Source: Pseudomonadota bacterium (lineage in GTDB: Bacteria > Pseudomonadota > Gammaproteobacteria > JAADHS01). Taken from it: a stretch of DNA of 55,828 bases. Below are positions 26,191 to 35,173 of this stretch, in pieces. Where the stretch lies: the NCBI GenBank assembly GCA_021821045.1, contig JAKACW010000028.1, positions 1 to 55,828 on the forward strand, in the 5' to 3' direction. The notes beneath the pieces were generated by a model. It searched no databases and was not told the DNA's origin. It worked only from the letters and a program-made list of their open reading frames with translations. The number at the start of each line of letters is the position of its first letter. Position 1 is the first letter of the stretch. A program made the translations under genes and the position numbers.

Positions 26191-26218
26191 CCGACCACCA
26201 TCCCATGATGGCGGTCGG
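26191..26218. terminator. Strong hairpin between the porin and DUF6488-like genes
   Basis: CCGACCACCATC-CCAT-GATGGCGGTCGG pairs at 11 of 12 positions. It lies about 50 bases after the porin stop and before the next gene on the same strand. There is no T-run directly after it on the minus strand, so it may attenuate rather than end the porin transcript, or stabilise its 3' end. Confidence 0.5.
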
Positions 26219-26268
26219 CGTGACTATGTTCCTTTTTTCAATGGCTCACGTCAATAACTTCGTTCGCG

Positions 26269-27510
26269 TTAGAACATATGAACAATGCCGATACCAAGCG
26301 TCTGCGGGTCACCACCGTCGCCCAGCGGACCGATGGTGCCGTTGCTGTACGCCGCATTCTCGTCGTTGTCCGTCTTGGCGTAAACTGCATAGATTTCCGT
26401 GCCCGCTCCGATTTCCCGCGCCACGGCCGCCGCGATCATCTGCCCGCCGTCCTTGGTCTCGAGTTCGTCGGCCTTGGAATAGGCCAGTTTGAATTTATTC
26501 TTGGCCATAAAGCGTTGCAGGAAGTTAACGTAATATCCGTCGCGACTCTTGTCTGGGATGGATGTGGATTCCGCGTCCATTTCCAACTGCTCGAAGAACG
26601 CGCCAACCATGGTGTCGCCGTTGTTGAAGTGCATCATCCCGCCGACGATAAGGCCGCTGGTCTTGTCGATCGCCAGCCCGGCCGTGTCTTCATCGTCATC
26701 GTGGTCATAAGTGTCGAAGTTCTTGTGCTCCTCGTAAGCGGCCACCAACGTAAACATATCTTGCTGCCAGCGCACACCTAAGCCGAAAGCCGAAGGATCG
26801 TCCTCGCCGTCATCTTCCAAGGTTTCATTGAGAGCAAATATCGCGCCTTCAAACGATAAGCCGTTGGCTAACTTGGGTGACTTGTACATGATGGTGTCGG
26901 ACGCGGAAACATTGAACGTCCCGCCGTGGTGATCGCCGGTACCGCTTTCCGTTCCCGGCAACCGCCCCAGCATCGATCGCACGTCGCCCGGAAGATGGTG
27001 GAACAGGTCGAACTGAATGGTCGCATCGAAAAACGGGGTGTTATGTTTACCCACGAGCACGGTGCCCCAGTCCCCGGAAAGACCAAGGAAGCTGTTGTGC
27101 CCGCCCGCCAGTTCGCTGTCGTTGTAGTTGGGCGGTTGCGTGCCATGGGCATGACCGGCGCTGTCGCCGAATTCGTCGAAATTGATAACCGACTCGATTT
27201 GCCACACCGCCCTCAGGCCTGCGTCGAGCGGAATCGAACCGCGAAATCCTAACGTCGTTCCGTCAGTCGATAACCACGTGTTGGTTTGCGACTTATTGCC
27301 GCCGTGCGAAAGTGCATCCCCCGCATCGTTACTCTGCAACGACGCATACAGCGCGCCGTAAATCTCCCATGGCTTGTCCGATAACTGGTCGTGCATGGAA
27401 TGATGATCGCTCGAGCCCGCATGGACGTGGCCACCCACATCGCTGTCGGCATGGGCACCGACCGTAAATACCGCTCCAAATGCCAGAACTCCTGTGACAA
27501 CTCTTTTCAC
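26269..27510 (-). CDS. Gram-negative porin with a histidine-rich N-terminus
   Basis: A 413-residue outer-membrane beta-barrel with a signal peptide (GVLAFGAVFTVGAHA) and general-porin features: 'EIYGALYASLQ', 'GFRGSIPLDAGLRAVWQIE', 'SFLGLSGDWGTVLVGKHNTPF', and a C-terminal terminal Phe (GIGIVHMF) typical of BAM-recognised barrels. The mature N-terminus is very His-rich (VGGHVHAGSSDHHSMHD), which is unusual and points to metal binding. Acidic loops (DDDEDT) could also bind cations. First gene of the cluster with the DUF6488-like and cupin proteins; a metal-uptake or metal-response role is an inference. Confidence 0.88.
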   Translation of the reverse strand: MKRVVTGVLAFGAVFTVGAHADSDVGGHVHAGSSDHHSMHDQLSDKPWEIYGALYASLQSNDAGDALSHGGNKSQTNTWLSTDGTTLGFRGSIPLDAGLRAVWQIESVINFDEFGDSAGHAHGTQPPNYNDSELAGGHNSFLGLSGDWGTVLVGKHNTPFFDATIQFDLFHHLPGDVRSMLGRLPGTESGTGDHHGGTFNVSASDTIMYKSPKLANGLSFEGAIFALNETLEDDGEDDPSAFGLGVRWQQDMFTLVAAYEEHKNFDTYDHDDDEDTAGLAIDKTSGLIVGGMMHFNNGDTMVGAFFEQLEMDAESTSIPDKSRDGYYVNFLQRFMAKNKFKLAYSKADELETKDGGQMIAAAVAREIGAGTEIYAVYAKTDNDENAAYSNGTIGPLGDGGDPQTLGIGIVHMF

Positions 27511-27539
27511 GCGTCTACTCCTCTATGTTTTTTATAAAA

Positions 27540-28622
27540 TCAGTTCTTCCTGCAAGCCACTATGTGCGTCACGTATTGCGCCGAATGCCGGCTGTGAATG
27601 CGAATGTTCCACGGATGCTCTTCGACTTCGCCAACGATCCGCAGACTGCCGACGGCGCCGGCGGTTCCTGGCGAGAGCATATTCCGCAACAACGGTTCGG
27701 CGGATCCGCCGTGAAGCCCGCGCTGTGAGTGCCCCCCCACCCATGTTTCGATGGGCGTCGATGCGGACCAGTCATACGGGGTGGCGAGGATCGCCGCACC
27801 GTCCGTTGCCAGCGCTCGGTCCATGGCGACGAGCAAATCCCGCGGCGCGTTGACGACGTCGAAAACGTTCATCGCGCTGGTAAAGCGAAAGGTTTCTTCC
27901 TGGAAAGGCAAGGCCAACGCGTCGCAAGCCCAGAAATCCACCTTGTCCTTGTTTTCGAACGCCACCGGGTATTCCTGGCGATCATAGACGATGCCAACCC
28001 GCTTCAATGGAAACGTCGCGACGCCCGTGTGCAAAACCCGCTGAGCAAGGCGCAGCAACGAGAAGTTGAGATCGATGCCAAGCGTAAGACCGGAAAACCG
28101 CTGCGCCAACTCGAAACTGGTTCGCCCCGCCGCACACCCGATGTCCAGCAGCGGCGCTTGCGCCTGAGCCCCCAGCAATCTCAAGCCGGCACTCAAACAG
28201 TCCGCGACTGTTCCGGTGGTATCGCTCCCGGTCGCAGCTTCGGCGCGGCTCGCCGGCGCTTTGTCGCCATAATGGCCCCAGCCGTAGGTGCTCAAGTGGT
28301 GGCGCGCCACGTTGAACGGCGTTCCCGGTCCTACCGCGTCACCCAGGATCGACTCGACAACAGGGGACAGATCGTCGCGCGCGTTGATTTGAAAAACGTT
28401 GTCCGCGAGATACTTTCGGATGTTGTTAACGATGATCGGAATGCCGTCGATGATGGGATACTCGAGCCGGCAGCCGGAATCGGAGCAAATCAAATTGCCT
28501 TGCAGGATAGTATCGCCCTGCTCCACGGCCACGGCGGCGAGACTTAACGGCGCGATAATTTTGCGGTCATGCTTGCACCGCGGGCAGACGGGTCTGAGCT
28601 GTTCGAAATGACTGCGGCGCAC
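27540..28622 (-). CDS. Trm112-like zinc domain fused to SAM methyltransferase
   Basis: A 360-residue protein. The N-terminus has a Trm112-type zinc site: Cys13 and Cys16 (CPRC), then Cys46 and Cys51 (CSDSGC), followed by LEYPIIDGIPIIV. The C-terminal two thirds is a class I methyltransferase with SAM motif LLDIGCAAGRTSFELA, acidic 'LGIDLNFSLLRLAQR' and 'WACDALALPFQEETF'. The fusion of these modules occurs in uncharacterised bacterial methyltransferases. Substrate unknown. No operon partner is evident; the DsbA-like gene is divergent. Confidence 0.82.
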   Translation of the reverse strand: MRRSHFEQLRPVCPRCKHDRKIIAPLSLAAVAVEQGDTILQGNLICSDSGCRLEYPIIDGIPIIVNNIRKYLADNVFQINARDDLSPVVESILGDAVGPGTPFNVARHHLSTYGWGHYGDKAPASRAEAATGSDTTGTVADCLSAGLRLLGAQAQAPLLDIGCAAGRTSFELAQRFSGLTLGIDLNFSLLRLAQRVLHTGVATFPLKRVGIVYDRQEYPVAFENKDKVDFWACDALALPFQEETFRFTSAMNVFDVVNAPRDLLVAMDRALATDGAAILATPYDWSASTPIETWVGGHSQRGLHGGSAEPLLRNMLSPGTAGAVGSLRIVGEVEEHPWNIRIHSRHSAQYVTHIVACRKN

Positions 28623-28748
28623 CGGCCTGGGCCTCGCAAATTGTTGAGTCCGCCCATCCTAGTTACTCGTTCCACATGCGTCAAGGCGACGCGACGCCAC
28701 GCCTGGCTCGTCCCGGCCGCGTGTCCGTAGAGTCCCTTATGCGTTATC

Positions 28749-29453
28749 ATGACCCATGTCTTATCGCCGACGAGCAGCACAATCGTGACCGAGGCAGTTC
28801 TTCACTATATTTACGATCCTCTCTGCGGCTGGTGTTACGGCGCCGCGCCGCTGCTCACGATTGCGCGCGAGATCCCGGGCCTGTCGATCGAGATGCACGC
28901 CGGGGGAATGTGCGTCGGCAACGACCGCCGCCCCATCACGCCGAAAGTCCGCGACTACGTGCTCAGACACGACCAACGAATCGCCGCGGTCACCGGCCAA
29001 GTCTTTGGGGAACCGTATCTTTCCGAGCTGTTATTCGATGAGAGCGAAACCCTGGACTCCGAACCGCCGACAACCGCCATCCTCGCCGCCCAGGCAATGA
29101 GCAGCGACGGGCTGGAAATGTTGAAACGTATTCAGATGGCGCACTTCATCGACGGGCGACGCATCTCGCGCCGCGCCACGCTGATCGACATCGCGGCTGA
29201 GATGGATCTTGATCGAGAAGCCTTCGCCGCGTCCTTCGATTTATTTCGCGGCGAATTCACTATGAATCATATCGAGGAGACACGCCGCCTAATGTACGCC
29301 GTCGGCGCCACCGGATTCCCGACATTCTTGTTAGCGGTGAAGGAAGGGTTTCATTATCTCGACACCAGCCGGTACCTGGCCCGCCCGCTTGAGTGGCGCG
29401 ACTATCTGTTGGAACGGATGGCAAGCGATCCACCCGTCGACAGCACTTGGTAA
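28749..29453 (+). CDS. DsbA-family thiol oxidoreductase-like protein
   Basis: A 234-residue cytoplasmic (no signal peptide) thioredoxin-fold protein of the DsbA/FrnE-like group. The active-site motif is CGWC at Cys26-Cys29 in YDPLCGWCYGAAP, followed by a long helical insertion and the cis-proline loop GATGFPTFLL. The 'DPLCGWCYG' start is diagnostic for this group. The start at ATG 28749 is not backed by a clear ribosome-binding site, and a GTG at 28788 is a possible shorter start. Likely reduces or isomerises thiols or conjugates; substrate unknown. Confidence 0.87.
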   Translation: MTHVLSPTSSTIVTEAVLHYIYDPLCGWCYGAAPLLTIAREIPGLSIEMHAGGMCVGNDRRPITPKVRDYVLRHDQRIAAVTGQVFGEPYLSELLFDESETLDSEPPTTAILAAQAMSSDGLEMLKRIQMAHFIDGRRISRRATLIDIAAEMDLDREAFAASFDLFRGEFTMNHIEETRRLMYAVGATGFPTFLLAVKEGFHYLDTSRYLARPLEWRDYLLERMASDPPVDSTW

Positions 29454-29463
29454 CCCAATCCCC

Positions 29464-31110
29464 TTACGCCGGGGCGGTCTGGGCGCCGACGAGTTGGCGA
29501 TAGAGTTCCTGCAGGGTGGGCAGCAGCCCGTTCGATGGGTCAATCTGCCGCACCTTATCGAGGGATTGGCGCAGCAGAAATACATGGCGTTCCGTCTTGC
29601 CGTTCTTCTGCATCGCTTTCACCAGCGTTTGCGCCAGTGCAAGATTCACCTGAAGATTGTTGGGCGTGGCGCCGGCGGCCTGCAGAAAGTGACTAATGGC
29701 TTCGTCCAACGCACCCTGCTTGACCAATTCAGTCCCTTTGTCCAACAGTTCTCGCGTGGCTTGGCGGGCGGCGTCGACGAGTTTTTTCGCCGTATCGCCT
29801 TTGCCCGCCGCGTCAAACGACGCTTGCACACGCAAGACCAGCTCGGCGTCATCGTGGTTGTTTTTAACCAAAGTCGTCGTCAATTCTTGCGCCAACGCGT
29901 CGCGTTGCGAATTCAGCGCCGCCTTGATGAAGTCCATGGCCACACCACTGGAGATATTGGCCGCTTTCTGCGCGATGGCCGTCGCGCCGTCCAGCGCTTG
30001 TTCGGCCTGAGCACCCAGTCCGAGTTTAGTGTAGATGTCCGCCTCGGCCAAAAGGCCCTGCAACAGCGCATCGTGATTGTGTTTGAACTCTTCTTTGAGG
30101 GTCGACAGCACTTTGACAGCTTCAGTGGCGGCGCCCTTGTCCGCATACACACGGGCCAAGCCGCTGTAGTCGTCAGCGGATTTGTAGATCGAGCCGCGAC
30201 CCATTTTGATGATGCGCCGATAGGCCTTTTCCGCGGCATCGAGATCGGCATTGGTGTAGGCGAGCCGGGCCATGGCCTTTTGGCGCAGAATCGCTTTGGG
30301 CGATTGAGCGATGGCGGATTCGAGAACTTGTTGTGCGCTTTTCGCATCCCCCAACGTTTCGTGCACGCCCGCCAGCAAGTCATAGGCTTCAACCAGCGTC
30401 GGCATTTGGGCGATGGCGGCAGAGAGGATGTCCTTGGCGGCGTCGAACTTCTCCGCCCGGATCAACATGCGGGCATGACCGAGCTGAGCCCAAGCCAGCG
30501 GCCGTTGACCGAGTACTCGATTGTAAATCGCATCCGCTTCCGACCACGCCTGCTGCCGCTCGTGAAGATCGGCCTTGATCTGCAGCAGCTCGAACGTTTC
30601 CTTCTTCGCCAAATGGGCGGCGACATGCTCGAGGGCTTTGTCGTAGGCGCCGCTGTCGCGCGCGGCGAGAATATCCCGTAGCTCCGCCTTGCGCGCTTGA
30701 ATCTTCATGACTCGAACGGCGAATTCTTGTTTGGTAAAGGGCTTGGTCAGGTAGTCGTCGGGCTTGTATTCAAGGGCGCCCATCACCATCTCCACCGTCG
30801 TTTCGGCGGTCACCATCATCCAAATCGTGGTGCTGGAAATGTACTTGCGATGCTTGGCCTCTTCGAGAATCTGCTGGCCGTCCTTGCCGTCGCCCAGATT
30901 GTAATCGCACAGTACGAGGTCGAACTTGGTGGCACCCATCTTTTCGAGGGCTTCATCGCCGTCGCGGGCCAATTCAACCGCCAACCCCTTAAATGACTCC
31001 ACCGTACGCCGCATCATGGAACGCATGTCCGCGAAGTCGTCGATGACCAGAATTTTCAGGGCCGACAAATCGAGGTGATAAGGGTTGAGCTGGCCGGGCG
31101 TTACAATCAT
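29464..31110 (-). CDS. CheY-like response regulator with tetratricopeptide repeats
   Basis: A 548-residue cytoplasmic protein. The N-terminal receiver domain (about residues 18-140) has the acidic pair in VIDDFADMR, the phosphoacceptor Asp in LVLCDYNLGDG, and the Lys in DYLTKPF. The remainder is helical with about ten TPR-like units (for example 'AWAQLGHARMLIRAEKFDAAKDILSAAI', 'EAYDLLAGVHETLGDAKSAQQVLESAI'), a scaffold for protein contacts. No DNA-binding or enzymatic output domain is present, so output is by protein interaction. Start ATG 31110 is inside a hairpin-flanked leader (see regulatory entry). No histidine kinase lies next to it. Confidence 0.9.
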   Translation of the reverse strand: MIVTPGQLNPYHLDLSALKILVIDDFADMRSMMRRTVESFKGLAVELARDGDEALEKMGATKFDLVLCDYNLGDGKDGQQILEEAKHRKYISSTTIWMMVTAETTVEMVMGALEYKPDDYLTKPFTKQEFAVRVMKIQARKAELRDILAARDSGAYDKALEHVAAHLAKKETFELLQIKADLHERQQAWSEADAIYNRVLGQRPLAWAQLGHARMLIRAEKFDAAKDILSAAIAQMPTLVEAYDLLAGVHETLGDAKSAQQVLESAIAQSPKAILRQKAMARLAYTNADLDAAEKAYRRIIKMGRGSIYKSADDYSGLARVYADKGAATEAVKVLSTLKEEFKHNHDALLQGLLAEADIYTKLGLGAQAEQALDGATAIAQKAANISSGVAMDFIKAALNSQRDALAQELTTTLVKNNHDDAELVLRVQASFDAAGKGDTAKKLVDAARQATRELLDKGTELVKQGALDEAISHFLQAAGATPNNLQVNLALAQTLVKAMQKNGKTERHVFLLRQSLDKVRQIDPSNGLLPTLQELYRQLVGAQTAPA

Positions 31111-31133
31111 GGCGCGCCCCCTGCTGGGGCGCG
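31111..31133 (-). promoter_or_regulatory. Hairpin covering the ribosome-binding site of the CheY-TPR gene
   Basis: On the minus strand CGCGCCCC-AGCAG-GGGGCGCG (31133-31113) is a perfect eight-base-pair hairpin whose right arm includes the G-rich segment next to the start codon, two bases before ATG 31110. If folded it would hide the start region from the ribosome. Confidence 0.5.
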
Positions 31134-31312
31134 GCACCCATGGCGCGTGGTCGCACCCAAATTCGGCATTTTGTTTCCTCTGTACATCAAATGGTTACCT
31201 CTCATTTATTTATCGACGTTGAGCGGGAAACCGTAATCATTCGCCAATCCGCGTGCGTCATGAGGGTTTACGCCGCAACGGCCGTCTTTCACGGAACTTT
31301 GAATCTGAAGGC

Positions 31313-31342
31313 TTTTCAAATCACATAAGCGTTTGCTAATAT
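31313..31342 (+). promoter_or_regulatory. Promoter-like TTTTCA-18-TAATAT for the DUF2892 gene
   Basis: TTTTCA (31313-31318), an 18-base spacer and TAATAT (31337-31342), 26 bases before the DUF2892 start. The 31111-31368 gap otherwise contains the divergent leader of the CheY-TPR gene and nothing I can name. Confidence 0.4.
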
Positions 31343-31368
31343 ACTGCATGCACGTCGGAGGAAATGAA

Positions 31369-31614
31369 ATGACCGTCAATCGAGTAGTTCGAATCATCGC
31401 CGGGTTTTTTGTACTGCTTTCCTTGGGATTGGGCGTCGAGGCGAGCCCCATTTATCACAGCGCCAACTGGCTGTGGTTCACCGCCTTCGTCGGCGCCAAT
31501 CTGTTTCAAAGCGGCTTCACCAACTGGTGTTTGATGGACCAAATTTTGACCAAGGTGGGACTGCCCAGTTGCGCGCAGCAAACCAACCCCCTTAAACCCG
31601 CGTCCCGCGCTTAG
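31369..31614 (+). CDS. DUF2892 family small membrane protein
   Basis: An 81-residue membrane protein with two helices (RIIAGFFVLLSLGLG and WLWFTAFVGANLFQSGFT) and the DUF2892 signature ending 'NWCLMDQILTKVGL'. It starts MTVNRVVRIIAG, the usual N-terminus of the family; GGAGG lies seven bases upstream. The domain is also found as the C-terminal anchor of YgaP rhodanese. Function not known; Cys pairs may matter in sulphur transfer in relatives. Confidence 0.82.
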   Translation: MTVNRVVRIIAGFFVLLSLGLGVEASPIYHSANWLWFTAFVGANLFQSGFTNWCLMDQILTKVGLPSCAQQTNPLKPASRA

Positions 31615-31662
31615 GGTCAGCAGCGACAGGGCAAATTCCTTCGGCAGTTACCGCGAGTAACA

Positions 31663-31700
31663 GCCTCCGCGCCCGCAATCAGCCGGCGCGGAGGCGTGTT
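31663..31700 (+). terminator. Rho-independent-like terminator after the DUF2892 gene
   Basis: GCCTCCGCGCC (31663-31673) pairs perfectly with GGCGCGGAGGC (31685-31695), followed by GTGTTTGG. It lies 49 bases after the DUF2892 stop. Confidence 0.6.
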
Positions 31701-31774
31701 TGGCGCTCGCGCTTGGGGTTGGGCTTGTCATAGAATTCGGCCTGGCGTGAACAATCCAACCCGCGAGGCCAGCC

Positions 31775-32362
31775 GTGAAAACCATCAAACGTTGCGCATG
31801 GTGCGGGACCGACCCCGACTACATGCACTACCACGACAGCGAGTGGGGCGTGCCCGTCAGTGACGACCGTACCTTGTTCGAATTCCTGATTTTGGAAGGT
31901 GCCCAAGCCGGCCTGAGTTGGATCACCATCCTGCGCCGCCGCGACGGCTACCGCAAAGCGTTCGCCGATTTCGATGCGCAAAAAGTCGCGCGCTTTTCCC
32001 GCGCCAAAATCGAATCCCTGATGACCAACGACAAAATCATTCGCAACCGGCTCAAGATCGAATCAACTGTGGGCAACGCCAAAGCGTTTCTGAAAGTTCA
32101 AGACGAGTTCGGCAGCTTCAGCGATTACCAGTGGCAGTTCGTGGACGGCAAACCGATTCAGAATCGCTGGCGGTCGATGAAAGAACTGCCGGCGGAAACG
32201 CCGATTTCAAAAGCCTTCAGTAAAGACCTCATGAAGCGCGGCTTCAATTTCGTGGGACCGACCATCGTGTATGCCCACATGCAGGCGGTCGGCATGGTCA
32301 ACGACCACATTGTGGAGTGCTATCGCCACGCTCAAGTCAAGGCTCTCGCCGCGCACTTTTAA
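31775..32362 (+). CDS. tag: DNA-3-methyladenine glycosylase I
   Basis: A 195-residue base-excision-repair glycosylase that removes 3-methyladenine from DNA. The N-terminus RCAWCGTDPDYMHYHDSEWG is the family signature; Cys7 and the tyrosine-histidine region provide part of the zinc site, with partners in the C-terminal NDHIVECYRH. The central 'EGAQAGLSWITILRRRDGYRKAF' and 'NFVGPTIVYAHMQAVG' are also diagnostic. GTG 31775 has GAGG six bases upstream. Length matches the usual 190 residues. Confidence 0.94.
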   Translation: MKTIKRCAWCGTDPDYMHYHDSEWGVPVSDDRTLFEFLILEGAQAGLSWITILRRRDGYRKAFADFDAQKVARFSRAKIESLMTNDKIIRNRLKIESTVGNAKAFLKVQDEFGSFSDYQWQFVDGKPIQNRWRSMKELPAETPISKAFSKDLMKRGFNFVGPTIVYAHMQAVGMVNDHIVECYRHAQVKALAAHF

Positions 32363-32389
32363 AACGTCCGTCGCAGACCGCAATGCCGG

Positions 32390-33706
32390 CTAAAGCGTAA
32401 ACGCGAAATCCTCCACCAGCGCGCCAGGCAACAGGGCGCTGGCATCGGAGCGTTTTTCGTAGGTTCCCGTATCCAGGATGTGCTCGCGTTCCGCTGTCAG
32501 CGCCACCAGTTTGTCACCGAGAAAGTGATAAACGCTTTCATCGAACCGCATGACATCGATGGGCGCGATGGCTTCGCCGTTTTCCACCCACAAGCTCGCA
32601 AAGCGGGTCATGCCGGTAATGCGGCAGTTGTTGCGGTCGGAAAAGTTGCAGTACCACAGATTGCTAATGTAGATGCCGGTGCCCAGTTCCCGCAGCACGT
32701 CGGCTTGACTCAAATCACCGCCGGCCATGTGCAGCGACTGCGGATGCTCGATGGCGCAGTTCACCTCGACGCCGTATTCCTTGGCGTCGCGGGCGTTCGC
32801 CAGGCAGTCGCGATACTCGCCCTTTTCGATCAGCGCCACGCGCTCGGGCTTGGCGAAGCCCTGCCGGGTAAAACGCGGCGCCAGACCGTCGGCGTGGTGC
32901 TCGACGAGATGCACTTGGCGCTGCAATCGCGCCGCTTCCTTGATCATTTTGATGAGCGGCGTTTGCAGCGTACGGTGGCTCTTCAAGCCGAAGGCGCCCC
33001 AGTTGAGCAGCGTCATAATTTCATTGAGCGCGCTCGGCGTAAGAAACACCCGATAACGGCCCGGTTTGAGCTTGATGGCCGGACGCGCGAGGACCGTCTG
33101 CACCTCGCGACTGTAGTTGAGCTTTTGTTCCAGAACTCCGTTGTTCCATTGGGTTCCGGCGTAGTTCGACTTAACCGCTTTGTCGCTGTTCTGATAGACG
33201 CTCCAGTCGAAGTTGAAACTGGCCCGGGCGTGCCAATTGAACTGACCCAACGAGTTGGCGAAGCCGCGCAGCTGCTGCCCGCTGGCCCAAATGCCGACCA
33301 GATCCAAGCCTTGCGCCCGGCCGATGATGTCGTCGACGGCCGCGTACGGGGACGGCAAAGCGCTGTCCGCCGCATCGCGCGAGTCGTGGACCGCGAGAGC
33401 ATAGTTGATATGGGGGTTGTCGGGTATCACCGCGAGCTGTTCACGCAACCCGGCGATCACCTTCACCGCCTGCGTTTCATCCCGCGCGCGGTCGCCGCAC
33501 AATGGCAGCGTCGCAGTGCTCTGCCGCTGCTTGGCGATGAGGTCCAGCTGCAGGTACTGTTGCCGGACATTGCCGGCCTGGCGGATCTTGTTCTGGTTGA
33601 AGCGAACGAAATCGGATGTTTCGCCGTCATAGTTGAGCAGCAGCGTTTCCTGGGGAAGAATCGCCGCACACAAGGTCTGAGCAAGATCGCGAAAATAGGT
33701 TTCCAT
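32390..33706 (-). CDS. PmbA/TldE-type TldD-family protein
   Basis: A 438-residue member of the TldD/PmbA (TldE) family, partner subunit of the preceding gene. It contains the two-domain core but, like PmbA, lacks an HExxxH motif; instead 'SALNEIMTLLNWGAFGLKSH' sits in that position. C-terminal part: 'YISNLWYCNFSDRNNCRITGMTRFASLWVENGEAIAPID' is typical. ATG 33706 has AAGGTG six bases upstream. The TldD/TldE heterodimer of E. coli is a protease that trims flexible peptides (microcin B17 precursor, CcdA). The gene ends 28 bases from the convergent tag gene. The substrate of this pair is unknown. Confidence 0.87.
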   Translation of the reverse strand: METYFRDLAQTLCAAILPQETLLLNYDGETSDFVRFNQNKIRQAGNVRQQYLQLDLIAKQRQSTATLPLCGDRARDETQAVKVIAGLREQLAVIPDNPHINYALAVHDSRDAADSALPSPYAAVDDIIGRAQGLDLVGIWASGQQLRGFANSLGQFNWHARASFNFDWSVYQNSDKAVKSNYAGTQWNNGVLEQKLNYSREVQTVLARPAIKLKPGRYRVFLTPSALNEIMTLLNWGAFGLKSHRTLQTPLIKMIKEAARLQRQVHLVEHHADGLAPRFTRQGFAKPERVALIEKGEYRDCLANARDAKEYGVEVNCAIEHPQSLHMAGGDLSQADVLRELGTGIYISNLWYCNFSDRNNCRITGMTRFASLWVENGEAIAPIDVMRFDESVYHFLGDKLVALTAEREHILDTGTYEKRSDASALLPGALVEDFAFTL

Positions 33707-33733
33707 ACGCTGCACCTTCTAACCGGTTGCTGC

Positions 33734-35173
33734 TTAGGCCCCGCCGAAGACCTCTACATTGCTGAACACGCACGCCGGCGAGGCATGGCCGACTTGGATG
33801 ACTTGATTGGGCTCGCCCTTGCCGCAATAGGGCGTGCCCCAGATCTCGAACGTGCCCCGATCACCCACTTGCGTCAAATTGCGCCAAAACTCGGCCGACA
33901 CGCCGCGATAGCTGGGATTCTTCACCACGCCCTTTAGTTCGCCGTCTTGAATCAATCGTCCCCATTCGCACCCGAACTGAAACTTGTTGCGGCTGTCGTC
34001 GATGGACCACGAGCGGTTGGTATCCATGAGCACGCCGTTTTCGATGGCTGCAATCAATTCCTGCAGCGACCGATCGCCCGGTTCGAGGTTCAGGTTCGCC
34101 ATGCGATCGATGGGCGGGCGGTTCCAATCGCAGGCGCGGGCGTTGGCCACGCCGTCCATTCCCGCGCGAGACTGAGAAATCGACCCGCCCAGCGGCCGTT
34201 CCAACACGCCATTGCGAATAAGAAACACCCGCTGCGCCGGACTGCCGTCGTCATCGAAGCCGTAGCTGGCCACTTCTTCCGGATGGGACGGATCGTAAGT
34301 AACATTGAGCAATTCGGAGCCGTATTGATAGTGGCCGAACATATCCAGGGTCACGAAGCTGCGCCCGGCGTAGTTGCGCTCATCGCCCAATATGCGGTCC
34401 AGCTCCAGCGGATGGCCGATGCTCTCGTGGATCTGCAGCATCATTTGACTGGGCGTCAGCAGCACGGACATTGTGCCGCTCGGACACTGCGGCGCATCCA
34501 CCAGCGTTAGCGCTTCCTCGGCCACTTGCCGCGCCGAATCGGGAAAACCGAACGCCGCCAGTTGTTCCAGTCCGCCCTGGCGCACGCTGCCCCAGCCGCC
34601 GCCGGTACGCATTTGCGTTTCGGCGCCGCGATTGGCCACCGCCGCACAGCCGGGCACGATGTAGTGAAACGTTTGTTCGATGCTTACGCCGTCGCTGGTG
34701 CACAAGACCACGGCGGTGCGGCGGTGTCTGAGATGGGCCTCCCAATAGACGATGGCGGGGTCGATTTTCAGTGCTGTATTGACCTGCTGCAGCAACGCCA
34801 ACTTGTCGTTCAACGTCATGCCGTGCCACGGTTGCGCCACCGCTGAGCGATAGCGGCCGCTGGTGCCCGGTCGAGGGAGTTTGTCGACATTTAACAGCGC
34901 GTGGCGCCGCGTAACCTCGAGCCAGTTCATGGCGCTCTCGATGGCGCGCTTGAAGCCCGGCGCGGTGAGGTCGCTCGTCGCGCCGTAAGCCATGCCGCCA
35001 CGATGAACGAGCGTCATGTAAGCCCCACGGCTTTGCGCCGACGCGGGCGGCTGGGCCACACCCTCCCGTACGCTGAGGGTCTCCGTTTCGTCGTCCACCA
35101 GCCGCAACGACCAGAAATCCACCGCGGGCACGCACTGCTTGAATTCATCGACAATCGGTTGCCAATTCATCAT
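33734..35173 (-). CDS. TldD-type metalloprotease subunit with HESIGH motif
   Basis: A 479-residue TldD-family protein. The zinc motif is HESIGH (His249, Glu250, His253), followed by PLELDRILGDERNYAGRSF. This reads differently from E. coli TldD (HEAVGHGLEGD...), so I take it as the second TldD subfamily seen in many bacteria rather than the canonical copy. The first ATG overlaps the stop of the lytic transglycosylase gene (TGATG), with GGAG just upstream; a second ATG follows directly. It precedes the PmbA-like gene by 27 bases, as expected for the heterodimer. Confidence 0.88.
   Translation of the reverse strand: MMNWQPIVDEFKQCVPAVDFWSLRLVDDETETLSVREGVAQPPASAQSRGAYMTLVHRGGMAYGATSDLTAPGFKRAIESAMNWLEVTRRHALLNVDKLPRPGTSGRYRSAVAQPWHGMTLNDKLALLQQVNTALKIDPAIVYWEAHLRHRRTAVVLCTSDGVSIEQTFHYIVPGCAAVANRGAETQMRTGGGWGSVRQGGLEQLAAFGFPDSARQVAEEALTLVDAPQCPSGTMSVLLTPSQMMLQIHESIGHPLELDRILGDERNYAGRSFVTLDMFGHYQYGSELLNVTYDPSHPEEVASYGFDDDGSPAQRVFLIRNGVLERPLGGSISQSRAGMDGVANARACDWNRPPIDRMANLNLEPGDRSLQELIAAIENGVLMDTNRSWSIDDSRNKFQFGCEWGRLIQDGELKGVVKNPSYRGVSAEFWRNLTQVGDRGTFEIWGTPYCGKGEPNQVIQVGHASPACVFSNVEVFGGA

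Noticed and set aside
32480-33937. A 485-codon open frame on the plus strand across the TldD/PmbA genes
   Set aside because: Antisense shadow; protein composition is not natural and both minus-strand genes have clear motifs.
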